Source: Massilia pinisoli
GTDB lineage: Bacteria > Pseudomonadota > Gammaproteobacteria > Burkholderiales > Burkholderiaceae_D
DNA: 64,000 bases
Reading direction: 5' to 3'
NCBI RefSeq assembly: GCF_024753285.1
Contig: NZ_JANUGW010000015.1
Location: forward strand, 62,001-126,000
The notes under the pieces were generated by a model. That model ran no database searches and was not told the DNA's origin. It saw nothing but the letters and a program-made list of their open reading frames with translations. The number at the start of each line of letters is the position of its first letter. Position 1 is the stretch's first letter. A program made the translations under genes and the position numbers. This document shows positions 26,850 to 34,961 of this stretch, piece by piece.

Positions 26850-27899
26850 GTGCCGGCCAGCCGCCAGATCGTCAACCACGTCAGCGAAGCCATCATCTCC
26901 GCCGACCGCGCGAACACCATCGTCATGGCCAACCCCGCGGCGGCCGCGCTGTTCGACACGAGCGTCGAGCAGATGGTGGGCAGTCCGCTGGGCCGCTACC
27001 TCGAGGAACCGGCCGGCGGGGCCGACCGCGCGGGCGAGCCCGTCGATTTCTTCCGCCCCGGCAGCGGGCGTGCGGGCCGCCGCGCGACCGACTACACGGT
27101 CGTCGGCCTGCGCAACGGCGAACGCTTTCCCATCGAAGGCTCGATCTCGCGCGCGAACGCCGGCGCGCCCTTTTATACGGTGGTCATGCGCGACGTCAGC
27201 GAACGCCGCCACGTGCAGGAAAAACTGACCCGGTCGCACGACCAGTTGCGCCAGTTGTCCGCCGCTCTGCAGACCATCCGCGAGGAAGAGCGCACGCACA
27301 TCGCGCGCGAACTGCACGACGACCTCGGCCAGCTGCTCGCATCGCTGCGCATGGACCTCACCTTGCTGCAGCAGGCCGACGGCACGCCGGCCGACAGCCT
27401 GCGCCTGATGCGCGGCATGGAAGACAATCTGCTGACGGCCATCACGTCGCTGCGCCGCATCGCCACCAACCTGCGCCCGCGCGCGCTCGACGAAGGCGGC
27501 CTGTATTTCGCGCTGCAGGGGCTGCGCGACGATTTCGTGGAACGCTACGGCATCCCCACCACCCTGCTCGCCGACGAAGCGGAACTGCGCCTGGACGACG
27601 CGGCCAGCACGGCCATCTTCCGCATCGTGCAGGAAGCGCTGACGAACATCGCCCGCCATGCGCAAGCGACGCGCGTCATGATGAATCTGTTCCGGCTCGA
27701 CGGCGAACTGCTTCTCACGATCCGCGACGATGGCCGTGGTATCCGGCCGGAAGACATGGAAAAAGCGGAATCGCTGGGCCTGATCGGCATGCGCGAACGG
27801 GTCTGGGCCATGAAGGGCGACATCACGATCGGCGCGGACGAGCCGCAGGGCACGCGCATCGACATCGTGCTGCCGCTGGGTGGCCACGTCGTGTCATGA
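26850..27899 (+). CDS. PAS sensor histidine kinase of the NarX/DegS type
   Basis: A 349-residue soluble kinase. The N-terminal PAS domain (about 5-125) leads into a HisKA_3 dimer domain with REEERTHIARELHDDLGQLL, where the histidine before ELHDD is the phospho-acceptor, and a compact ATPase domain with IVQEALTNIARHAQAT and GLIGMRERVWAMKG. The start is GTG at 26850, chosen because AGGGGAG lies ten bases upstream and it gives a natural PAS beginning. No LuxR-type partner regulator is next to it, so it is an orphan in this window. It follows the LytTR gene by 146 bases. Confidence 0.88.
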   Translation: MPASRQIVNHVSEAIISADRANTIVMANPAAAALFDTSVEQMVGSPLGRYLEEPAGGADRAGEPVDFFRPGSGRAGRRATDYTVVGLRNGERFPIEGSISRANAGAPFYTVVMRDVSERRHVQEKLTRSHDQLRQLSAALQTIREEERTHIARELHDDLGQLLASLRMDLTLLQQADGTPADSLRLMRGMEDNLLTAITSLRRIATNLRPRALDEGGLYFALQGLRDDFVERYGIPTTLLADEAELRLDDAASTAIFRIVQEALTNIARHAQATRVMMNLFRLDGELLLTIRDDGRGIRPEDMEKAESLGLIGMRERVWAMKGDITIGADEPQGTRIDIVLPLGGHVVS

Positions 27900-27995
27900 C
27901 AGGGTCACGCGTTGATGACAATGAAAATGTGGTAGCTGTGCAACATTTCGTTCTGTCATCAAACCGACATATCGCTTCGATAAGATGCCTGCCAA

Positions 27996-28022
27996 TCAAG
28001 CAATAGTGTTGACATTGCTTGA
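27996..28022 (+). promoter_or_regulatory. inverted repeat over a TTGACA box upstream of the porin gene
   Basis: TCAAGCAAT and ATTGCTTGA form a perfect 9-base inverted repeat with a 9-base centre. The centre and right arm cover TTGACA (28009-28014), a consensus -35 hexamer; only a weak -10 (CATCTT, 28033-28038) follows. A protein bound here would block or shape porin transcription. The regulator is unknown. Confidence 0.5.
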
Positions 28023-28053
28023 GTCGAACCGACATCTTATTGGAGAAACCTGA

Positions 28054-29088
28054 ATGCAAGTCAAACGCCTGGCCGCCGCCTCGGTAGCTACCCTGATCGC
28101 AGCTGCCCCGCTGGCCGTTAAAGCCCAGACCAACGTGACCGTGTACGGCGTCGTCGATGCCGCCATCGAGTCCGCCGACACGGGCGGTGCCGTCGGCCGT
28201 CACACCAACGTCCAGTCGGGCAACCAGTCGGGCAGCCGCTTCGGCTTCCGCGGTTCGGAAGACCTGGGCAACGGCCTCAAGGCCATTTTCAACCTGGAAG
28301 CGGGCGTCGCTGTCGACACCGGCGCGCAAGACTCGTCCGGCCTGTTCCAGCGCCGTGCCGTCGTCGGCCTGGAAGGTGAATTCGGTACCCTGACGCTGGG
28401 TCGCGAATACTCGCCGCTCGCCGCCGTCGCCGGCGCGACCGACGAATTCGGTCAAGGTTTCTACGGTAACAACCTGTCCAGCTTCGGTTCGGGCCGTCTG
28501 ACCCGCCGCCTGGCCAACTCGGTCAACTACAAGAGCGCTTCGTTTAACGGCTTCGACCTGCTGGCCACCTACTCGGCCGGCGAAAAAAACCCGGGTCCGT
28601 CGGGTGACCTGAAAGGCATCGGCGCGGAATTCAAGCAGGGCGGCCTGTACCTGGGCGCCGCCTACCACACGGTCAAGCGCCTCTCGAGCGGCGACGACAA
28701 GGAATACGGCGCAGGTGTCGCCTACACGTTCGCCGACATCGGCGGCCTGGAAGTCAAGGCCAACTACCTGTCGGCCGATCCGGAAGGCGCAAACAACAAG
28801 TTCAAGCAATACAACCTCGGCGCCGGCTACCCGGTCGGTGCGAGCAAGTTCTACGTGAACCTGCAGCAGAGCAAACTCGAGAACGGCGCCAAGGGTAATG
28901 CCTGGGCACTGGCCTACAGCTACTCGCTGTCGAAGCGCACGAACCTGTATGCAACGTACGCCAGCCTGAACAACAACGGCCTGGCCGCGTTCGGCCTGAA
29001 CTCGGGTTCGAACAACGTGACGCCGGCCGCGACCGAGCTGGGCGCCGATCCGTCGGTGTTCACGGTCGGTATCCGTCACGCGTTCTAA
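28054..29088 (+). CDS. general porin, Gram-negative OmpC-like family
   Basis: A 344-residue outer-membrane protein. A signal peptide of about 24 residues ends in AVKAQT. The mature part starts with TNVTVYGVVDAAIES, has GSRFGFRGSEDLGNGLKAIF, and ends in VGIRHAF with the terminal Phe needed for barrel assembly. This pattern is the trimeric 16-strand diffusion porin of betaproteobacteria, which lets small hydrophilic solutes cross. GGAGAAACC gives the ribosome site. Codon use is strongly biased, as for a highly made protein. Confidence 0.95.
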   Translation: MQVKRLAAASVATLIAAAPLAVKAQTNVTVYGVVDAAIESADTGGAVGRHTNVQSGNQSGSRFGFRGSEDLGNGLKAIFNLEAGVAVDTGAQDSSGLFQRRAVVGLEGEFGTLTLGREYSPLAAVAGATDEFGQGFYGNNLSSFGSGRLTRRLANSVNYKSASFNGFDLLATYSAGEKNPGPSGDLKGIGAEFKQGGLYLGAAYHTVKRLSSGDDKEYGAGVAYTFADIGGLEVKANYLSADPEGANNKFKQYNLGAGYPVGASKFYVNLQQSKLENGAKGNAWALAYSYSLSKRTNLYATYASLNNNGLAAFGLNSGSNNVTPAATELGADPSVFTVGIRHAF

Positions 29089-29103
29089 GCGTAGCGACAT
29101 TCC

Positions 29104-29188
29104 GCGTGGGCTCGTGATTGATGCCCCCAGCATCAGTCACCCCACCCTACGATTTCGCACGTAGGGTGGGCGCCCCGTGCCCACGCGT
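29104..29188. repeat. REP-like element after the porin gene
   Basis: Two units of the GTAGGGTGG/CCACGCG family lie tail to tail: a CGCGTGGGC...CCCACCCTAC unit with an enlarged middle (29104-29150), then GTAGGGTGGGCGC, a short loop, and GTGCCCACGCGT (29161-29188). The facing CCCACCCTACG and CGTAGGGTGGG could pair over an 8-base loop. It sits between convergent porin and methyltransferase genes and may end both transcripts. Confidence 0.65.
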
Positions 29189-29208
29189 ACGTTCGCAGAC
29201 AGCGAACG

Positions 29209-29865
29209 TCATTTGAGCCGGCAAGTCAGCATCCAGTAATACGTCAACCGCTCGATGCGAATCTCGCGCACGCCATCCGCCAGCCGCTTGCGCAACGCAC
29301 TGTCCGCCGGATAACTCTTCGGCAACTCGAACCGCTCGCCGTCCGGCGCCGCGACGATCTCATACGTATTGCCCTGCGCATCCGTCCGCGCGACCGTGGT
29401 ACTGCTGCCTTCGACGTAGGCATCGTCCAGCAGGATCAGCACGACGCCCTGCCCCAGGCGCGCGCGCAGCTGGGCCAGCAGCGCATCCTGCTCGTCGCGC
29501 TTCAGGTGCGACCACCAGAAACCGATGAACACGCAGGAAAACGTGCCGAGGTCGTCCGGCAGGTCGAGGCCGTCCACGCGCCGGAACGCGACCTTGCCCT
29601 CCGGGAAGCGGCGGGTCTGTGCCCGCGCCAGCATCGTGTCGAGGATGTCGGTGGCGAGTACCTTGTCGGCCGTCGCGGCGATCACTTCCGTCCAGTAGCC
29701 GGTGCCGCAGGCCAATTCCAGCACGGTCTGGCCGCGCACCAGCTGGGCGAGGCGTTCGCGCACGCGCGCGAGGTCGTTGGCCCGTTCGGCACGGGACAGC
29801 GCCGCGTCCGCGGCCTGCGTGCTGCTGGCGTAGTAGCGCGCGACGGGATCATTGTTGCGATTCAT
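29209..29865 (-). CDS. class I SAM-dependent methyltransferase
   Basis: A 218-residue enzyme of the Rossmann methyltransferase fold. Motif I reads VLELACGTGYWTEVI (about residues 48-62), with an acidic end of strand two at LATDILDTML and a post-I region at RRVDGLDLPDD. The substrate cannot be inferred. Its start is separated by a single base from the stop of the CysB-like regulator upstream, so the two are surely co-transcribed. Whether it acts in sulfur metabolism is open. Confidence 0.85.
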   Translation of the reverse strand: MNRNNDPVARYYASSTQAADAALSRAERANDLARVRERLAQLVRGQTVLELACGTGYWTEVIAATADKVLATDILDTMLARAQTRRFPEGKVAFRRVDGLDLPDDLGTFSCVFIGFWWSHLKRDEQDALLAQLRARLGQGVVLILLDDAYVEGSSTTVARTDAQGNTYEIVAAPDGERFELPKSYPADSALRKRLADGVREIRIERLTYYWMLTCRLK

Positions 29866-29866
29866 A

Positions 29867-30808
29867 TCAAAGCTCGTAGTTCTCGCTGGTACCGCGCATG
29901 GCCGATTCGACCATCTTGCGATTGAGCGTCGGCGCCAGCAATTCGATGAAAGTGTAAATGTAGCTGCGCAGATAGGCGCCCTGCTTCACGGCGACGCGCG
30001 ACACGTTCATGCCGAACAGATGGCCGACAGGGATCGCGCGCAGGTTGCGGTCGCGGTCGTGGTCGAACGCCATGCCGGCGATGATGCCGATGCCCATCCC
30101 CAGTTCCACGTACGTCTTGATGACGTCGGCGTCGATGGCTTCCAGCAGCACGTCCGGCTTGAGGTTGCGCAGTTCGAACGCGTGGTCGATCTTGCTGCGG
30201 CCCGCGAACGCGGCATCGTACGTGATCAACGGATAGCCGGCGATCTCTTCCAGCGAAATGGCCTTCGATTTCGTCAGTGGATGCTCGGGCGGCAGCACGA
30301 GCACGTGTTCCCACTGGTAACACGGCAACGTGATGAGGCCGTCGACGGCCGCGATGGATTCCGTCGCGATGGCGAGGTCGGCCTGGTCGTTCTTGACCAT
30401 GTCGGCGATCTGGCGCGGATTGCCTTGCAATAAAGACAATCTGACCTTCGGGAAGCGCTGCATGAACGCTTGCACGACCTTGGGCAACATGTAGCGCGCC
30501 TGGGTGTGCGTCGTCGCGATCGTGAAGCTGCCGCTGTCCTGGGCCGCGTATTCCTTGCCGATGCGCTTGAGGCTGTCGATCTCCTGCATGATCAGCTCGA
30601 CCGAATGCAGGACGAGGCGGCCCGGCTCCGTCAGGCCGCGGATGCGCTTGCCGTGGCGGGTGAAGATGTCGACGCCGAGCTCTTCCTCCAGTTCGATGAT
30701 CGCTTTCGACACGCCGGGTTGCGACGTGAACAACGCCTTGGCGGCGTCGGTCAGGTTGTAGTTCTGGCGGACCGCTTCGCGCACGAAACGTAGTTGGTGT
30801 AGGTTCAT
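29867..30808 (-). CDS. cysB: CysB/Cbl-type LysR transcriptional regulator
   Basis: A 313-residue LysR protein. The winged-helix DNA-binding part (1-60) reads MNLHQLRFVREAVRQNYNLT, with FTSQPGVSKAI as recognition helix; the rest is a two-lobe sensor domain. LTDAAKALFTSQPGVSKAIIE and MNLHQLRFV are typical of the CysB/Cbl branch, which activates sulfate assimilation genes with O- or N-acetylserine or adenylylsulfate as effector. It is divergent from the cysI operon, 160 bases away, with a LysR-type inverted repeat between. The start MNLHQL is chosen over an upstream ATG that would add 20 residues. Confidence 0.9.
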   Translation of the reverse strand: MNLHQLRFVREAVRQNYNLTDAAKALFTSQPGVSKAIIELEEELGVDIFTRHGKRIRGLTEPGRLVLHSVELIMQEIDSLKRIGKEYAAQDSGSFTIATTHTQARYMLPKVVQAFMQRFPKVRLSLLQGNPRQIADMVKNDQADLAIATESIAAVDGLITLPCYQWEHVLVLPPEHPLTKSKAISLEEIAGYPLITYDAAFAGRSKIDHAFELRNLKPDVLLEAIDADVIKTYVELGMGIGIIAGMAFDHDRDRNLRAIPVGHLFGMNVSRVAVKQGAYLRSYIYTFIELLAPTLNRKMVESAMRGTSENYEL

Positions 30809-30848
30809 TGCCCTTATCTTGTCAATCTGATGCCGCATTTTACAAGGA

Positions 30849-30875
30849 TGCTTATACCGCAGGCTCATATAAGCA
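30849..30875. promoter_or_regulatory. LysR-type operator, candidate CysB site
   Basis: TGCTTATA, 11 bases, TATAAGCA: a perfect 8-base inverted repeat with the T-N11-A style spacing of LysR family sites. It lies 41 bases from the regulator start and 93 bases before cysI, in the only gap between these divergent units, which fits an activator site that also controls the regulator's own gene. Confidence 0.6.
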
Positions 30876-30968
30876 AATAAATTCTCCGTCGTTTGGAATA
30901 TAGCTGGATTTTATTAATATTCGGGATAGTTTGGGTCAGGATTGGCCCGCCCCTAAGGAATCTTGCCC

Positions 30969-32657
30969 ATGTACCGTTACGACCAATACGACCATCTCAT
31001 CGTACGTGAACGCATCGCCCAGTACCGCGACCAGGTACGGCGCCGTCTCGCCGACGAGCTGACCGAAGAAGAATTCCTGCCGCTGCGCTTGCAGAACGGC
31101 CTGTACATGCAGCGCCATGCCTACATGCTGCGCATCGCCGTGCCGTACGGCCTGCTGTCGACGGCGCAGATGCGCATGTTCGCGCACATCGCGCGCAAGT
31201 ACGACCGCGGCTACGGCCACTTCACCACGCGCCAGAACATCCAGTTCAACTGGATCGAGCTGGAACAGACGCCGGACATCCTGGCGGACCTCGCTTCCGT
31301 CGAGATGCACGCGATCCAGACGTCGGGCAATTGCATTCGTAACACCACGACGGACGAATTCGCCGGCGTCGCCGCGGACGAGATCGTCGACGTGCGCCCG
31401 TACGCCGAGATCATCCGCCAGTGGAGCACGTTCCACCCCGAATTCATCGCCCTGCCCCGCAAGTTCAAGATCGCGATCAACGGCGCCGTGGAAGACCGCG
31501 CCGCCATCGCCGTGCACGACATCGGCCTGACCGCGGTGGTCAACGACGCCGGCGAAGTGGGCTTCAAGTTCATGGTCGGTGGCGGTCTGGGCCGTACCCC
31601 GATCATCGGCAGCGTCATCAACGACTTCGTGCCCTGGCAGCACCTGCTGACGTACACGGAAGCGATCATGCGCGTGTACAACCAGTTCGGCCGCCGCGAC
31701 AACAAGTACAAGGCCCGCATCAAGATCCTCGTGAAAGCCGTGGGCGCCGAGGAATTCGCGCGCATGGTCGAGGCGGAATTCGCCGACCTGAAGGACGGCC
31801 CGGAAACGCTGACCCGCGAGGAAGTCGAACGCGTGGCGCAATGGTTCAATCCGAAGCCTTACCTCACCTTGCCGAACATCGACCCGCGCGCCGAGCACGC
31901 CGGCGACAAGGCGTTCGCCAACTGGCTGCAGCGCAACGTCAAGCCGCACAAGGTGCCGGGCTATGCGTCCGTCGTGCTGTCGCTGAAGAAGACCGGCGTG
32001 CCGCCGGGCGACGCGACCGCGGAGCAGATGGACTTCGTGGCCGACCTGGCCGACAAATACAGCTTCAACGAACTGCGCGTGACGCACGAGCAGAACCTCG
32101 TGCTGGCCGACGTCGAGCAATCGAAACTGTTCGAAGTGTGGCAGCAGGCCAAGGCGCGCGGCCTCGCGACGCCGAACATCGGCCTGCTGACGGACATGAT
32201 CGCGTGCCCGGGCGGCGACTACTGCTCGCTGGCGAACGCGAAGTCGATCCCGATCGCGGCCGCCATCGCGGAGCGCTTCGACAACCTCGACTTCCAGCAC
32301 GACATCGGCGACATCGAACTGAACATCTCGGGCTGCATCAACGCCTGCGGCCACCACCACGTGGGCCATATCGGCATCCTGGGCGTGGACAAGGATGGTT
32401 CCGAGTGGTATCAGGTGTCGATCGGCGGCGCACAGGGCAATGAATCGGCCATCGGCAAGATCATCGGCCCGTCGTTCTCGGCAACGCAGATGCCGGAAGT
32501 CGTCGGCCGCCTGCTGGAGGTCTATGTGAAGAACCGCGTCGACGGCGAACGCTTCGTCGACGTGGCGCAGCGCCTCGGCGTCGCGCCGTTCAAGGAACAT
32601 GTTTATGCCACGCCGATCCCGGCCGGCGCACTGGTTGGGGAAGACGAATATGCCTAA
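30969..32657 (+). CDS. cysI: sulfite reductase hemoprotein (nitrite/sulfite reductase)
   Basis: A 562-residue enzyme that reduces sulfite to sulfide by six electrons at a coupled siroheme and [4Fe-4S] centre. The four cluster cysteines are Cys413 and Cys419 in CPGGDYC and Cys456 and Cys460 in CINAC, the family spacing. Siroheme contacts such as RGYGHFTTRQNIQFNW are present. The ATG at 30969 follows AAGGA. It heads the operon cysI-DUF934-cysH-cysD-cysN-cobA. No flavoprotein subunit (CysJ) is near, so a ferredoxin or other donor is likely. Confidence 0.95.
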   Translation: MYRYDQYDHLIVRERIAQYRDQVRRRLADELTEEEFLPLRLQNGLYMQRHAYMLRIAVPYGLLSTAQMRMFAHIARKYDRGYGHFTTRQNIQFNWIELEQTPDILADLASVEMHAIQTSGNCIRNTTTDEFAGVAADEIVDVRPYAEIIRQWSTFHPEFIALPRKFKIAINGAVEDRAAIAVHDIGLTAVVNDAGEVGFKFMVGGGLGRTPIIGSVINDFVPWQHLLTYTEAIMRVYNQFGRRDNKYKARIKILVKAVGAEEFARMVEAEFADLKDGPETLTREEVERVAQWFNPKPYLTLPNIDPRAEHAGDKAFANWLQRNVKPHKVPGYASVVLSLKKTGVPPGDATAEQMDFVADLADKYSFNELRVTHEQNLVLADVEQSKLFEVWQQAKARGLATPNIGLLTDMIACPGGDYCSLANAKSIPIAAAIAERFDNLDFQHDIGDIELNISGCINACGHHHVGHIGILGVDKDGSEWYQVSIGGAQGNESAIGKIIGPSFSATQMPEVVGRLLEVYVKNRVDGERFVDVAQRLGVAPFKEHVYATPIPAGALVGEDEYA

Positions 32658-33228
32658 TTTCGAATTGCACGCGCACAAGCAGATCATCAAGCACCGCGAA
32701 GTGGTGGCTGACGACTGGAGCGTCCTGAAGATCGTCGAAGATGGAACCCCGGAAACCGTCGACGTCCCGGCCGGCAAGATCATCGTCCCCGTGACAGTGT
32801 GGCTGGCGCAGCGCGAACAGCTGCTGGCCCGCGCCGCCCGCAAGGAACTGGGCATCTGGTTCGCGTCGGACGAGCTGGCGCAGACGGTGAAGGACGACCT
32901 CGACAAGTTCGCCGTCGTCGCCGTCGACTTCCCGAAGTTTTCCGACGGCCGCGGCTATTCGATCGCCTACAACCTGCGCAAGCGCCTCGGCTACCAGGGC
33001 GAGCTGCGCGCGATCGGCGACGTGTTGCGCGACCAGCTGTTCCAGATGGCCCGCTGCGGCTTCAACGCCTATGCGACGCGTGAAGACCGCAACATCCACG
33101 ATGCACTGAAAGGCTTGACGGTGTTCTCGGAAACGTACCAGGCATCCGTCGACAATCCGCTGCCGCTGTTCCGCCGCCACGCACGCGGCGCGCTGCCCGA
33201 GCACAGCGACGTCGGCGCCGGCATCTGA
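32650..33228 (+). CDS. DUF934 protein of the sulfate assimilation operon
   Basis: A 192-residue protein whose gene overlaps the cysI end by 8 bases. Its central pattern, LGIWFASDELAQTVKDDLDKF, VVAVDFPKFSDGRGYSIA and LRAIGDVLRDQLFQM, is that of DUF934, a family found almost only beside cysI in proteobacteria. The function is not proven. Stable coupling to cysI suggests it serves sulfite reductase, for example in electron delivery or assembly; that is inference. The start MPNFELHAHK is the first ATG with the right context. Confidence 0.88.
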   Translation: MPNFELHAHKQIIKHREVVADDWSVLKIVEDGTPETVDVPAGKIIVPVTVWLAQREQLLARAARKELGIWFASDELAQTVKDDLDKFAVVAVDFPKFSDGRGYSIAYNLRKRLGYQGELRAIGDVLRDQLFQMARCGFNAYATREDRNIHDALKGLTVFSETYQASVDNPLPLFRRHARGALPEHSDVGAGI

Positions 33229-33257
33229 CCGACCAAGGTAACTGAGCAAGGAAACCC

Positions 33258-33977
33258 ATGAACGACCTGAACGCGCGGGTGAATGAAACCCGCGGCATCC
33301 TGGAGCGCATCGCGCGCGATTTTTCACCCGCCGTGTTCGCGTCCAGCCTGGCGGCCGAGGACATGGTCCTCACCGACCTGATCCTCAAGGCCGGCCTGCC
33401 GATCACCATCTTCTCGCTGGAGACGGGGCGCCTGCACAAGGAAACGCTGGCCATGTTCGACAAGGTCAAGGCCCGCTACGGCTACGACATCGTCGTGATG
33501 CGTCCGAAGCAGGAACTCGTCGACGAGTACGTGAACAAGAACGGCCTGAACGCGTTCTACGACAGCGTCGAGATGCGCAAGGGCTGCTGCTACGTGCGCA
33601 AGGTCGAGCCGCTGGGCCGCGCCCTCGCGGGCAACAAGGCATGGATCACGGGCCAGCGCCGCACGCAGTCGACGACGCGCTCCGACCTGCCGGTGCAGGA
33701 AGACGATGCGGCGCACGGCATGGCCAAGTTCAATCCTCTGGCCGACTGGAGCGAAGACGACGTCTGGGCCTATATCCGCGCCAACGACGTGCCGTACAAT
33801 GACCTGCACGATCGCGGCTACCCGTCGATCGGCTGCGAACCCTGCACCCGTGCGATCCAGCCGGGCGAGGACGTGCGCGCCGGCCGCTGGTGGTGGGAAA
33901 ACGCCGACTCCAAGGAATGCGGCCTGCATCTCGTCGACGGCAAGCTCATCCGAATCAAATCCGTGGCCCCGGCCTAA
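33258..33977 (+). CDS. cysH: adenylylsulfate (APS-type) reductase, CysH family
   Basis: A 239-residue thioredoxin-dependent reductase that turns activated sulfate into sulfite. The pyrophosphate loop region FASSLAAEDMVL is at the start. Two cysteine pairs, Cys110-Cys111 in KGCCYVRK and Cys193/Cys196 in GCEPC, are those that bind [4Fe-4S] in APS reductases and are missing from E. coli-type PAPS reductase. The catalytic cysteine is in KECGLH near the C-terminus. Hence APS is the likely substrate, in line with the lack of an APS kinase gene here. Confidence 0.93.
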   Translation: MNDLNARVNETRGILERIARDFSPAVFASSLAAEDMVLTDLILKAGLPITIFSLETGRLHKETLAMFDKVKARYGYDIVVMRPKQELVDEYVNKNGLNAFYDSVEMRKGCCYVRKVEPLGRALAGNKAWITGQRRTQSTTRSDLPVQEDDAAHGMAKFNPLADWSEDDVWAYIRANDVPYNDLHDRGYPSIGCEPCTRAIQPGEDVRAGRWWWENADSKECGLHLVDGKLIRIKSVAPA

Positions 33978-34022
33978 TGACCGGACACCGGCCCAATCAA
34001 GACATCGACAGGCAAGTTAAAC

Positions 34023-34961
34023 ATGACGACTTTTTCCGATACGCCGCTCGCCCTCAGTGACGTGAATGCGCGCCACCTGGACGCACTCGAATCCGAAGCC
34101 ATCCACATCCTGCGCGAGGTCGCGGCGGAGTGCTCGAACCCTGCCCTGCTGTTCTCGGGCGGCAAGGACTCCGTGGTGCTGCTGCGCCTGGCCGAGAAGG
34201 CGTTCCGTCCGGGTAAATTCCCGTTCCCCCTCGTGCACATCGACACGGGTCACAACTTCGATGAAGTGATCACCTTCCGCGACGCACGCGTGGCCGAACT
34301 GGGCGAGCGCCTGATCGTCGGTTCCGTCGAAGAGTCGATCAAGAAAGGCACCGTCCGCCTGCGCAACCCGCAGACGGATTCGCGCAACGCCGCGCAAGCC
34401 GTCACCCTGCTGGAAACGATCGCCGAATACGGCTTCGACGCGTGCATCGGCGGCGCCCGCCGCGACGAGGAAAAGGCGCGCGCGAAAGAGCGCATCTTCT
34501 CGTTCCGCGACGAATTCGGCCAGTGGGACCCGAAGGCCCAGCGTCCGGAACTGTGGGACCTGTATAACACCCGCGTGCACCCGGGCGAGAACATGCGCGT
34601 GTTCCCGATCTCGAACTGGACGGAGCTCGACGTCTGGCAATACATCGCCCGCGAAAAACTCGCGCTGCCGCCGATCTATTTCGCGCACGAGCGCCAGGTG
34701 ATCCCGCGCAACGGCCTGCTCGTGCCGCTGACGCCGCTGACGCCGGCCCGTGACGGCGAGGAAGTCGAGACGCGCGTCGTGCGCTTCCGTACCGTCGGCG
34801 ACATCTCGTGCACGTGCCCGGTCGCGTCGGATGCATCGACCGTCGACGCGATCATCGCCGAAACGGCGATCACCCAGATCACCGAGCGCGGCGCGACCCG
34901 CATGGACGACCAGACGTCGGAAGCCTCGATGGAAAAGCGCAAGAAACAAGGATATTTCTGA
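34023..34961 (+). CDS. cysD: sulfate adenylyltransferase small subunit
   Basis: A 312-residue PP-loop enzyme that forms APS from ATP and sulfate with CysN. The pyrophosphate loop reads LLFSGGKDSVVLLRLAEKA (about 40-58), and GGARRDEEKARAKERI and PISNWTELDVWQYI are typical of CysD. Its TGA overlaps the ATG of cysN by one base, so the subunits are translationally coupled. The gene follows cysH by 45 bases. Confidence 0.96.
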   Translation: MTTFSDTPLALSDVNARHLDALESEAIHILREVAAECSNPALLFSGGKDSVVLLRLAEKAFRPGKFPFPLVHIDTGHNFDEVITFRDARVAELGERLIVGSVEESIKKGTVRLRNPQTDSRNAAQAVTLLETIAEYGFDACIGGARRDEEKARAKERIFSFRDEFGQWDPKAQRPELWDLYNTRVHPGENMRVFPISNWTELDVWQYIAREKLALPPIYFAHERQVIPRNGLLVPLTPLTPARDGEEVETRVVRFRTVGDISCTCPVASDASTVDAIIAETAITQITERGATRMDDQTSEASMEKRKKQGYF

